This document shows, piece after piece, positions 17,974-25,978 of a stretch of 64,000 nucleotides of DNA. Source of the DNA: Bacillus sp. REN16. GTDB taxonomy: Bacteria > Bacillota > Bacilli > Bacillales > Bacillaceae_L. The stretch spans positions 62,001 through 126,000 of the forward strand of contig NZ_JAJFZK010000001.1 in assembly GCF_020731355.1 (NCBI RefSeq), written 5' to 3'. Below the pieces are notes generated by a model that saw only the letters and a list, made by a program, of their open reading frames with translations, had not been told where the DNA came from and ran no database searches. The translations under genes and the position numbers were made by a program. Numbering within the stretch: position 1 is the stretch's first letter; every line of letters begins with the position of its first letter.

Positions 17974-18720
17974 TTGATTTCAAAAGAGATTCTTTCCATT
18001 TTACAAGAGAAGATAACACTCATTGAAAGAGAAGATAAAGCAATTTACTTAGTTGGACCAATCATGCTTCCAGTCAATTTGGATGGAGAGACAGTTCTTT
18101 TTAACTGGTATTGTTGGCTGTTATGTGATGAGGTAACTGTTGATGCTAATCGAATTATTGAAAAGCTATCCTCTACAAATCTTGCTGAAAGGCAGCAATC
18201 AAGTGTTTTAGTTTATGGGGATTTCGAAAATGCGGAAGAGGCTTTAATAAGGATGCACAGTATTTGTCATACAGGTGATATTTTTGGAAGCAAGCGTTGT
18301 GATTGTGGATATCAGCTAAAACAATCGATGAGAATTATTGTAGATCACGGGGCTGGAGCTTTGTTTTACTTAGCAAATCATGAAGGACGCGGGATCGGGT
18401 TATTCAGTAAAGCGATGGCCTATATTCTTCAGGAAAATGGCTTGGATACAGTAGAAGCAAATATCCAGTTGGGCTTTAAGGATGATGCTAGAAATTATGA
18501 TGATGCCATTCGCGTATTAAAAACATTGCGGTCCAAACCTGTTTCTTTAATAACGAATAATCCGAAAAAAATGAACGCCTTAAAAGACTCTGGAATGAAT
18601 GTTTCCGAGAGGATGCCTATCTGGGGAGATGTGTCCGATTATAATCGTAAATATTTAAAGACAAAAATAGAAAAAGCCGGACACTTGGTCGAAATGGCCC
18701 AAGATGAACAACCTTTCTAA
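17974..18720 (+). CDS. ribA: Stand-alone GTP cyclohydrolase II
   Basis: TTG 17974 is chosen (AGGGGGA 6 nt upstream), giving 248 residues. The RibA zinc motif is intact: HSICHTGDIFGSKRCDCGYQL near residue 108 with all three cysteines, then NHEGRGIGLF, VEANIQLGFKDDARNY and LITNNPKKMNAL. The enzyme opens GTP to 2,5-diamino-6-ribosylamino-4-pyrimidinone phosphate plus formate and pyrophosphate. Canonical Bacillus RibA is fused to RibB inside the rib operon; here it is a single domain with no rib genes nearby. It may be a second copy for riboflavin, or the first step of another pyrimidine-derived product. The first 75 residues are an unassigned N-terminal part. Confidence 0.85.
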   Translation: MISKEILSILQEKITLIEREDKAIYLVGPIMLPVNLDGETVLFNWYCWLLCDEVTVDANRIIEKLSSTNLAERQQSSVLVYGDFENAEEALIRMHSICHTGDIFGSKRCDCGYQLKQSMRIIVDHGAGALFYLANHEGRGIGLFSKAMAYILQENGLDTVEANIQLGFKDDARNYDDAIRVLKTLRSKPVSLITNNPKKMNALKDSGMNVSERMPIWGDVSDYNRKYLKTKIEKAGHLVEMAQDEQPF

Positions 18721-18726
18721 ACGTTT

Positions 18727-18757
18727 TGAGCTAACCTGAATAGGCTAGCTCATTTTT
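18727..18757. terminator. Bidirectional terminator after ribA
   Basis: TGAGCTA-CCT pairs with AGG-TAGCTCA over a short loop, followed by TTTTT; it lies between convergent genes. Confidence 0.8.
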
Positions 18758-19127
18758 AATCATACGGAAAATTTTCTCCTTCTGTGTTTCGGAAAGGAGG
18801 TAGAAATTGAATCACGATCACCACAGGTAACAAATAACCAATCAGTGCCTCTGCAATTGCAACTGCTCTTGAAATTCCAAATGGTGTCACATCCCCATAC
18901 CCTACCGATAGAAGTGTAATCGCACTAAAATACAAGGATCTAGTTACAACATCCAGCGATTGCTCCTGATGAGAAACAGACGCGTAATGATCATGCACGG
19001 CTCCTAAATCTAGCAAGTCTAACAAAATATATATAATCGCAAATGTTAATAATGTATTAAGATACACAACCATAAAGATCAGCGCCCGGTACAGGGTCTT
19101 CCTTCGATGTATGAACGATTTCATCAT
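18756..19127 (-). CDS. Small two-helix potassium channel
   Basis: ATG 19127 (followed by a second ATG) is chosen with AAGGATG upstream; the longer frame to 19250 reads through a TA repeat and is unlikely. The 123-residue protein has two hydrophobic helices flanking a pore loop with the selectivity filter LLSVGYGDVTP (TxGYGD with Ser in the first position). It is a KcsA-like ion channel without RCK or cyclic-nucleotide domain. Helix 1 begins LIFMVVYLNTLLTFAI and helix 2 is AIAEALIGYLLPVVIVIQFL. Confidence 0.85.
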   Translation of the reverse strand: MMKSFIHRRKTLYRALIFMVVYLNTLLTFAIIYILLDLLDLGAVHDHYASVSHQEQSLDVVTRSLYFSAITLLSVGYGDVTPFGISRAVAIAEALIGYLLPVVIVIQFLPPFRNTEGENFPYD

Positions 19128-19151
19128 ACTCACATCCTTAAAGCCAGCTTT

Positions 19152-19173
19152 TATATATATATATATATATATA
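19152..19173. repeat. (TA)11 dinucleotide repeat
   Basis: Eleven perfect TA units 25-46 nt upstream of the potassium-channel start codon, in its leader or promoter region. Confidence 0.95.
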
Positions 19174-19265
19174 TTATGAAATCGGAGGAATAGACTAGCC
19201 TCCCGATATGCCTTTTTACCAAAAAATAAAACCCGGCAAAACTTCGCCAAGTTAGGGCTATGTTA

Positions 19266-20345
19266 CTATTCATTTATGGTTTTTTTTTCAAGATAGCTAT
19301 TCAATTCCTGTAAAAAGCCCTCTTTGTCATCAACTGTTACATAAAGTTTGGTCATTTCTCGTTTTAATCCAAATGGGAGATTAGCCAAAGCAGGTTCAGA
19401 TAATTTAATCTCAAATTGTGGATCTTCTTCAAAAAGATTTGGTAACGTGATTGCAAAACTATGCTTTTCTTGAGCCCTTTCTTTTTTACCTGTAATGGTT
19501 GGCTGAATCGATTTAATGGTTTTTAAATTAACTACAATTTCACGTCTTATTCCAACCTGTGCAAAAAACTTACCATCCTTTATTACAATTGGTGAAAGAC
19601 GTACAGCATGATAGTCTGCAATAATCCAAAGCAGTGCATATAAATCTAATGCCGTAAAAATCCAAGCAGCAGTTGGACTCCAGAAGTGTGCGATTAAAAA
19701 GTGAACTCCAATTACTTCTATAACCATTGCATGGACGAGCATGATAAATAGCCCGAAATATCCCGAATTTATGTGTATTGTAAAGGAACGAATATGATTT
19801 TTAGACTCCCATTTTTTCTTCCATGAAAAGAAGCCATAATAGAAGATTGAAAAATCATAGACGAGAATATCAATCAGCTTTTTCTTTCCAAACGTTTGAG
19901 TTAGTGCTGTACGCATTGCTGGAGGGTAAAAGTACTCGATTTCCTTTTGGTTTTTATAATTGCGAGAGAGAGTAGGAATTTTACGTAATAATAAGGCCGC
20001 AAGAAAAAGTTCAACTATAATAAAGAGGCCTTCAAGTCCAAATATCCCGTATTTTACATAGTCAAAGATCACTAAGTCATGATGAGGAACAATGAAGTAA
20101 GCAAACCAAAAGCCACCAATCACAACTGGGAGAAGGGTAATCAAAGAAAGGCGGTTTCGAACCACAAATAAATAGAAAAAGAGTGGTAAGACGATTGTCA
20201 AATCAAATAAGGATGCAAGTATCAATGTATCTGTAACAGGTTCAAATGGTTGAATGATCATCACAGTATAATTCGAACTAAGAATTAAAAGGGCAAGGAC
20301 CATAAAAATATAAATAGACCTGTTCTTTTTTAGTGAATATGCCAT
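19266..20345 (-). CDS. Uncharacterised multipass membrane protein with C-terminal soluble domain
   Basis: ATG 20345 is chosen with GGGAGG 7 nt upstream. The 359-residue product has about seven to eight hydrophobic helices in the first 250 residues and a soluble tail (~255-359, VIKDGKFFAQVGIRREIVVNLKTI onward) that resembles a PH-like beta-rich domain. Charged loop KNQKEIEYFYPPAMRTALTQ lies at about 130-150. I do not recognise a characterised family; databases often label such proteins as beta-carotene monooxygenases without foundation. Confidence 0.7.
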   Translation of the reverse strand: MAYSLKKNRSIYIFMVLALLILSSNYTVMIIQPFEPVTDTLILASLFDLTIVLPLFFYLFVVRNRLSLITLLPVVIGGFWFAYFIVPHHDLVIFDYVKYGIFGLEGLFIIVELFLAALLLRKIPTLSRNYKNQKEIEYFYPPAMRTALTQTFGKKKLIDILVYDFSIFYYGFFSWKKKWESKNHIRSFTIHINSGYFGLFIMLVHAMVIEVIGVHFLIAHFWSPTAAWIFTALDLYALLWIIADYHAVRLSPIVIKDGKFFAQVGIRREIVVNLKTIKSIQPTITGKKERAQEKHSFAITLPNLFEEDPQFEIKLSEPALANLPFGLKREMTKLYVTVDDKEGFLQELNSYLEKKTINE

Positions 20346-20395
20346 AGGGTTGCCTCCCAACTTCATTTGCTTACAAGATAATTATAACAAATACA

Positions 20396-20420
20396 AAAAG
20401 GTGGCAATAGCCACCTTTTA
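20396..20420 (-). terminator. Terminator of pit
   Basis: AAAAGGTGGC / GCCACCTTTT around AATA. The stem overlaps the pit stop codon (20418-20420), and the minus strand continues with TTTTTGTA. Confidence 0.8.
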
Positions 20421-21416
20421 TAAAAATATGTTAATAATTTGGTAAATAATTGCAGCTAAAGCTGCAGAAATTGGAAGGGTAATAATCCAAGTAAAGACGA
20501 TTTTTCGAGCAACGCCCCATTTTACCCCTTTTACCCGTTGAGCTGAACCAACCCCCATAATCGCTGAAGAAATAACATGGGTTGTACTTACAGGTAAATG
20601 GATGAATGTCGCACTGAAAATGATAAGTGCGGAAGAAAGATCCGCTGCAGCTCCATTGATTGGACGGATTTTCATAATTTTACCACCGACTGTTTTAATA
20701 ATCTTCCATCCTCCAATTGAGGTACCTATCCCCATCGCTGTTGCGGCTGCAAATCTGACCCATAATGGTATATCGGTTGATGTTGTGAATCCGCCAGCAA
20801 TCAATGCCATTGTGATAATACCCATTGCTTTTTGGGCATCATTCGTTCCATGTGTAAAAGATTGAAGAGCAGCAGTGAAAATTTGAAAGGTACGAAAACC
20901 TTTATTTGTTTTATAAAGACTGGAATTCTGAAATAGGATTTTAAATAGGCTCATCATGAGAAAACCAACTGCTAAAGCAATAAATGGTGAAAGAATAAGT
21001 GCTTCCAGTATTTTAATAAAACCACCATAATTCAAAATTCCAAAACCCGCAGCAGAAATAGCTGCACCTGCAATGGAGCCAATTAATGCATGGGATGAAC
21101 TACTAGGAATTCCGTAGTACCAAGTAATTAAGTTCCACGCAATTGCCGAAAGGAGTGCTGCAAGGATGACTACTGATCCATTTTGAATGGCAAATGGATC
21201 GACAATATCCTTCGTAATCGTTTTGGCCACACCTGTGAAGGTTATTGCACCGATAAAGTTCATCGATGCTGCAAGGATAATGGCATGCCTTGGCTTTAGT
21301 GCCTTCGTTGAAACACTTGTAGCAATTGCATTAGCTGTATCATGGAATCCATTAATAAAATCAAATGCCAATGCAAAGAAAACAATTAAAACTGTTAATA
21401 TTAGTAAAGTGTCCAT
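20418..21416 (-). CDS. pit: Low-affinity inorganic phosphate transporter PiT
   Basis: 332 residues with about ten helices. The PiT signature GFHDTANAIATSVSTKAL (residues ~23-40) and its second-half counterpart FTHGTNDAQKAMGIITMAL (~188-206) are both present. It takes up phosphate or metal-phosphate with protons through the cytoplasmic membrane. It lies 15 nt after the PhoU-like gene, as in the B. subtilis ykaA-pit operon. Confidence 0.95.
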   Translation of the reverse strand: MDTLLILTVLIVFFALAFDFINGFHDTANAIATSVSTKALKPRHAIILAASMNFIGAITFTGVAKTITKDIVDPFAIQNGSVVILAALLSAIAWNLITWYYGIPSSSSHALIGSIAGAAISAAGFGILNYGGFIKILEALILSPFIALAVGFLMMSLFKILFQNSSLYKTNKGFRTFQIFTAALQSFTHGTNDAQKAMGIITMALIAGGFTTSTDIPLWVRFAAATAMGIGTSIGGWKIIKTVGGKIMKIRPINGAAADLSSALIIFSATFIHLPVSTTHVISSAIMGVGSAQRVKGVKWGVARKIVFTWIITLPISAALAAIIYQIINIFL

Positions 21417-21431
21417 TTAAAAGATTCTCCC

Positions 21432-22052
21432 TTATGCATTTCTCATAATAATGGTTTCAAGCGTATCCGCAACATCTTCACAGTAGTCCGAAATGCCTTC
21501 AAGAATCTCATAAATCTCCTTTAACTGAATAATTTTAATTGGATCTTTTTCTGTTTGGAACAGTTGTTTGATTGAAACCCTCAATAATTCATCACATTCA
21601 GATTCATAATCATTAATTTTGATTGCATGTTTACGCATATCTAAAAGCTTCTTACTTGAAAGAAGTTCAATGGCATGGTAGATCTCAACCGTGCTTTTTT
21701 GGATGAGGTCAGAGTATGTGGTCATATATTCGTCAGTATGTGTCAATGAATACATTTCGAAACGTGCTGCACATTGTTCCATTCCATCTAATACATCATC
21801 CATTTTCATTGCTAGTTGAAGAATATCCTCACGTTCAATCGGAGTAATAAACGATTTATTTAGTTCAGTAATTAAACCATGAATGACATCATCGCCTTTT
21901 TTCTCATAATTTTTCATTTCAATTGAAAACTCTTTAAGATCACTTACATTTTTAATTTTAAACTGTACAAAATAGTCTGCGGCTTCCTTTACATTTGCCG
22001 AGATTGATGTAAGTGCGTCAAAGAACACATCTTTTTTCTTTTTTGCGAACAT
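21432..22052 (-). CDS. ykaA: DUF47/PhoU-like phosphate transport accessory protein
   Basis: 206 residues, all helical, with the two E/DxxxD-type metal-binding motifs of the PhoU fold (EKKGDDVIHGLI near residue 50 and DYESECDELLRV near 148). GGAGGAACAATATT precedes the ATG. It is the cytoplasmic partner of the Pit transporter downstream; DUF47 proteins are thought to control it. A true PhoP box was looked for upstream and not found. Confidence 0.93.
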   Translation of the reverse strand: MFAKKKKDVFFDALTSISANVKEAADYFVQFKIKNVSDLKEFSIEMKNYEKKGDDVIHGLITELNKSFITPIEREDILQLAMKMDDVLDGMEQCAARFEMYSLTHTDEYMTTYSDLIQKSTVEIYHAIELLSSKKLLDMRKHAIKINDYESECDELLRVSIKQLFQTEKDPIKIIQLKEIYEILEGISDYCEDVADTLETIIMRNA

Positions 22053-22272
22053 AATATTGTTCCTCCAATAATGAGATTAAAATAAGCACAATGTAGATTT
22101 TCGCCTAAATTTGTCGAATTTACAATGAAAAATTAACAAAGTTTACAAAAATGTAATATTAAAAGAACTAGTTGTCTTTTTTGAACGTACATTTGTGTTT
22201 TGAATAATGAAAGAATGAACTCAATTATCTTATTATCTATAGAAAATTAAGGAAATATACTTGAAATTTATC

Positions 22273-22278
22273 TATAAT
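22273..22278 (+). promoter_or_regulatory. -10 box of the BtaA-like operon
   Basis: Perfect TATAAT; the predicted transcription start (~22285) falls inside the first operator arm. The -35 region is poor. Confidence 0.5.
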
Positions 22279-22279
22279 A

Positions 22280-22320
22280 GTGTAAAATTACACTAAATAG
22301 CATATGGTGTAATTTTACAC
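22280..22320. promoter_or_regulatory. Paired palindromic operators
   Basis: GTGTAAAATTACAC (22280-22293) and GTGTAATTTTACAC (22307-22320) are exact reverse complements, 13 bp apart, and each is itself a dyad GTGTAA-N2-TTACAC. They lie between the -10 box and the first gene of the operon, where a bound repressor would block transcription. As RNA they could form a 14-bp stem. Confidence 0.75.
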
Positions 22321-22332
22321 TAGAGGAATTGG

Positions 22333-23094
22333 TTGGTGGGATGTGTGGCACATTTATTGAATATTCAAAGAATCGATACAAAGCAATTGCCTACGAATCT
22401 CAAGGAAGAAATGAGATCGCTCTCAAAAAAGGTGAGTAAAGTTAGGGAAGAATATCTTCTCTCTAGATTTAAAATATACGATCAGGTAATTTGCTTAAGG
22501 CGTAATCAAAAGCTTCATGGGTTTCAACTTGTTCAAACCTTTGAACAGAAGGGTGAAAAATTTGTCTATTTTGGACCTTTGTTTTCGAGAATGAGTTGTT
22601 TTCTTGACCTTTTTTTAAACTATATGCAAGTGGTAATGCAAGAGAATAAAGGTCGGAAGATTCATCTTCTCGCTGAAATCGAGAATCCAGAGGTATTGGT
22701 GTTTTTTAAAGCATTATTTGAGGATCTTGCTTATCCAAAATTCCACGAAAATCGGGTTCCAGAAGAAATTAAGGAAAACGTTCGAATATATTCCGGGAAG
22801 CTTTCCCATATCCATGACCTTGATGTTGAAACGATGACCACTAAATCAACTGACAATCTATATTATAAGCAGTCTATTCACCCAGCAGAAATAGAGAATT
22901 GGCTTCATTCAAGAAACATAGATTTTTCACAAGGAATGAATGTCGTTTTGTATTCATATGTGCCAGCCGAATCAAATGACCGTGAAAATTTTAAGCGGCA
23001 GCTGGAACGTGGGGGAAACCGGATGACCAACTGGAAGGAAGGAAAACAAGAAGTGCTAACCTTATTTAAAGGGGGGATTGTAAGCAATGTCTGA
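22333..23094 (+). CDS. GNAT-fold-like protein, first gene of the BtaA-like operon
   Basis: Start is uncertain among TTG 22333, GTG 22336 and GTG 22345; GAGG lies 6 nt before the TTG. The 253-residue protein has a segment around residues 50-135 (YDQVICLRRNQKLHGFQLVQ, then a helix, then GRKIHLLAEIENPEVLVFFK) that looks like the strand-helix order of a GNAT acyltransferase, but the acetyl-CoA loop (Q/RxxGxG/A) is not evident. The C-terminal 100 residues are unassigned. It overlaps the next start by 8 nt, so it belongs to the same operon. Confidence 0.65.
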   Translation: MVGCVAHLLNIQRIDTKQLPTNLKEEMRSLSKKVSKVREEYLLSRFKIYDQVICLRRNQKLHGFQLVQTFEQKGEKFVYFGPLFSRMSCFLDLFLNYMQVVMQENKGRKIHLLAEIENPEVLVFFKALFEDLAYPKFHENRVPEEIKENVRIYSGKLSHIHDLDVETMTTKSTDNLYYKQSIHPAEIENWLHSRNIDFSQGMNVVLYSYVPAESNDRENFKRQLERGGNRMTNWKEGKQEVLTLFKGGIVSNV

Positions 23095-24159
23095 TATCTT
23101 TTTTTCACAATTAGAGAGGATAGTTTAGTAGAAAGAGAGATTACGAAAATTAGAATACCAAAGAAAGTTTTAGTCATTGGCTCTGGAGGATGCACGGCAT
23201 TTTCCATTCTAAATGACTCAGTTGATCAAGTACTCTGTGTCGATATTAATCCAGCACAATGTGCGTTGATTGAGTTAAAAAAAGTGGCTATCCGGCATTT
23301 TTCGTTGAAGGAGTTTCTTGCTTTTATTGGGGAAAGTGCAACCGATAATCGTGTCCTCTTGTATGAAAAAATAGCAAAGGACTTACCTGAATATGCGAGA
23401 GAATATTGGCAACAGCATCTTCATCAGATCGAATTCGGTATCAATCACTGCGGTGTAAATGAACGCTTTTATCGATTCATTGGAGAAAATATTTGCAGAA
23501 ATATTTATGATGAAACGGTTTGGAGAGAATTATTCACTGCGAAGAATTTAGAAGAGCAGGCGGATTTTTACGGAAAATACATGACCACAGCTGAGTGGAG
23601 AACAGCTGCAAAAATATTGCTAAGCAAAACAACACATCTTCAATTCTTCCCAAGCTTTATGTTTGCTAATGCAAGCGAAAATGATTTCGCAACATTCTTC
23701 ATAAGTCAGTTTGAGAAGGAAGTAAAAACAAAGCCGATCCACAATAATTATTTTTTAACTCAGATTTTATTTTCTTCCTATTTGTATAACCAAAACGAGG
23801 GAGTTCCGTTTTATTTATCTGAAGAAGGGTACGAAGCGGCGAAAAGGAATATTGATAAACTTTCAATAAATCCTTTGAGTATCCAAGAGCTATTAAGTAA
23901 GGAAGATTCTATTGATGCTTTTTATTTGTCGAATGCATTTGATTGGGCGGATGTAAATAGCAAAGGAGCAATTTGCAACGGAATTCTACAAGCCAAATCG
24001 GATAAGGCTGTCGTGCTGTTCCGAAATATGCTCAGTACCAGTCAATTGCCTGATGTCTTTATGAAGCAATTTATTCATGATGTTGATTTGTCTATGCGTT
24101 GTGAAAAATTAGAACGTTCTATGCTATATCAAAAAATAACCGTAGGTCAGTTTGTATGA
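23087..24159 (+). CDS. BtaA-like 3-amino-3-carboxypropyl transferase (DUF3419), apparent frameshift near the start
   Basis: The natural start is ATG 23087 (AAAGGGGGG 10 nt upstream), reading MSDIFFSQLERIV and then a stop at 23126. The homologous frame is open from 23095 and continues IREDSLVEREITKIRIPKKV, then the SAM motif VLVIGSGGCTAFSIL and VDINPAQCALIELK, to the stop at 24159. One extra base in the T7 run (23099-23105) or at CAATT (23108) would join them. No ATG, GTG or TTG exists in the long frame before TTG 23266, which is beyond the SAM motif. BtaA-type enzymes move the 3-amino-3-carboxypropyl group of SAM to an acceptor, for instance diacylglycerol. Later matches include PFYLSEEGYEA and DAFYLSNAFDW. 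It is either a frameshift mutation, a base-calling error at a homopolymer, or recoding. Confidence 0.8.
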
Positions 24160-25175
24160 CCTATGAATTTTTGGAGCTAAATGAATCTCAAAACCTACAA
24201 CTACTTCAATTGGCAAAGACAACAAATACGGGAAGCGATCTTTTCTATGTTGACCGTTCTCCCAATTTTTTTCACTTGCCAGTGGAATTCGGGACGACAA
24301 GAAATTTTGGTTTGTTCAAGGAAAATGAATTAATCGGCTGTATTGCTGTTAGTGAGCAGATGCGGGTAGTCAATAAAACATGCCAAAAAGTGTATTACTT
24401 AAATGATTTAAGAATTCATCCTGATTATCATCGAACGTTTGCCTTTTATCGCTTAGCAGAGCAATTATTAACTCACTATCGAAACGAAGGAAACGTGAAA
24501 TGGATGTTTTCCACTGTACTTGATAGTAACACCAACAAAGCTACAATGACTAAAGGTAAAGGGCTCCTTCCGGGTGGAATTGAAATTGGAAATACCGTTC
24601 ATATTGGTGTACCTTTGTTTCTGAAATACAGGAGTAACGGACTGCATGTATCTGAAATTAGCGGGGATGAAGCATGGGGGATTTATAAAAAATTAGCAAG
24701 GTTTCAAGCATTTGCTCCATGTGGAAAACAAATGTTTTTAAAAGAAAATGGTGTATTTTTAAGTTTGAGGGATGACTCAAATGCAGATCTTGCCATTTGC
24801 AAGCTTGTAGACCAATCCCAAGCTCGAAAACTTAGGCTTTCTAAGAAACTTCCTTTTACGTTTAAATTAGTAAATTTATTTTGCAGGATTGCAGGCTGCC
24901 CACCACTCCCAAATCAGGGTGAGGAATTTCGACATGCTTACTTGGCGTTTTTCGCAGCAAAGGAAACGCCACAAACCTATCAAAAGGAATTTATCTCTTT
25001 TATTCAAAAGGAGTTTAGGCAAAAATATAGCTATTTGTTTTTTGGAGTATCGAGTGTGGAAGCCCAAAATTTCCGAAGCAATCTTTTTTTTGTAAAGCTA
25101 TCTTCAACGACATTTGCGTATGGAGATATTCCGGCAAACCTTTCAATGGATTTTCATGAATTAACACTTATTTAG
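24156..25175 (+). CDS. GNAT family N-acetyltransferase-like protein
   Basis: The ATG overlaps the upstream stop by 4 nt (ATGA), so it is translationally coupled. The first ~150 residues form a GNAT-like domain: GLFKENELIGCIAVSEQ (strands 2-4), VYYLNDLRIHPDYHRTFAFYRLAEQLL in which the acetyl-CoA loop should lie at RIHPDYHRTF, then KWMFSTVLDSNTNK. The remaining ~190 residues are a second, weaker domain that could be a duplicated acyltransferase fold. It probably acylates the operon's product. The substrate is unknown. Confidence 0.75.
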   Translation: MTYEFLELNESQNLQLLQLAKTTNTGSDLFYVDRSPNFFHLPVEFGTTRNFGLFKENELIGCIAVSEQMRVVNKTCQKVYYLNDLRIHPDYHRTFAFYRLAEQLLTHYRNEGNVKWMFSTVLDSNTNKATMTKGKGLLPGGIEIGNTVHIGVPLFLKYRSNGLHVSEISGDEAWGIYKKLARFQAFAPCGKQMFLKENGVFLSLRDDSNADLAICKLVDQSQARKLRLSKKLPFTFKLVNLFCRIAGCPPLPNQGEEFRHAYLAFFAAKETPQTYQKEFISFIQKEFRQKYSYLFFGVSSVEAQNFRSNLFFVKLSSTTFAYGDIPANLSMDFHELTLI

Positions 25176-25187
25176 GGGGATTTTATC

Positions 25188-25874
25188 ATGGAGAAATTTG
25201 TAGAGTTAAAGAAAGTGACAGATCGTTTGTTTCAAGAAAAGAAAATAGAAGAGCATCCTTTGTTTATGGCTATAAATAATGGCGATTTCTCGGATGAACA
25301 ACGAAAGGAAATCGCCCTTCAAATATATCATGTTGTTCTGTATTTTCCGCGTTTTTTATCGGCGATTTTAACAAATATGTCTGATTACCGTATGAGAATG
25401 CCCCTTGTGGAAAATTTGTTTGAAGAGCATGGAAAAATGAATGAAAAATATGTTCATAGTGAAACGTACAAGGAGTTTTTAACAGGGATTGGTGTTTCAG
25501 AAGAGGAAATTAAGGAGAGCAAGCCGAGCATCGCTGTTATTGCCTATAATCGCGGATTGACCGACCTATGCCTTCATTATCACTATTTAGAGGGGCTTGC
25601 TGCATTGGGTGTTATCGAAGAGATTGTTGCTCGTGTATCCCCATTGGTTGGACAATTTGCGAAAAGTAATTATGGAAGTGAAAATAAATCACTTGTTCAC
25701 TTCACTGATCATGAAGTATTGGATGTTCAGCATGCAAACGAAATTTATGAAGTCGTGGCACTAAGCTATGATGGAGACCAAAAGCAAATCATTGAACGTG
25801 GCTTACAATTTGGCATGTATTACCATTCAAGAATGTACACGGATATTCTGGAAGAAGTTCGCCGTCTTGCTTAA
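25188..25874 (+). CDS. Haem-oxygenase-like diiron enzyme (HDO / iron-containing redox enzyme family)
   Basis: 228 residues, all helical; AGGGGGA precedes the ATG. The pattern of HDO-type ligands is visible: ENLFEEHGKMNEKYVH (~82-97; Glu and His), HYHYLEGLAALGVIEEIV (~127-144; Glu), and HFTDHEVLDVQHANEIYEVV (~167-186; His, Asp, His). Families with this scaffold include PqqC, TenA, CADD, UndA and BesC. The Asp/His-rich third helix favours the diiron oxidase/oxygenase branch over thiaminase. It is the last gene of the operon and probably oxidises or cleaves an intermediate derived from the BtaA-like step. Confidence 0.85.
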   Translation: MEKFVELKKVTDRLFQEKKIEEHPLFMAINNGDFSDEQRKEIALQIYHVVLYFPRFLSAILTNMSDYRMRMPLVENLFEEHGKMNEKYVHSETYKEFLTGIGVSEEEIKESKPSIAVIAYNRGLTDLCLHYHYLEGLAALGVIEEIVARVSPLVGQFAKSNYGSENKSLVHFTDHEVLDVQHANEIYEVVALSYDGDQKQIIERGLQFGMYYHSRMYTDILEEVRRLA

Positions 25875-25978
25875 TTGTCTGCTAAATAAATGATCGATAT
25901 CCCCAAAAAATAAATTCCCATTCGAATCAATATATGTAATGCAAATTTAACAACGTATTGCATCTGGAGGAGACTCGA

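Noticed and set aside
22083-22260. PhoP box upstream of ykaA-pit
   Set aside because: TTAACA and TTTACA occur at about 22134-22149, but their spacing does not give the 11-bp direct-repeat period of Pho boxes.
23266-24159. TTG 23266 as the true start of the BtaA-like protein
   Set aside because: It would begin after the SAM-binding loop (VLVIGSGGC and VDINPAQ), which lies upstream in the same frame and is clearly conserved, and no ribosome binding site precedes it.
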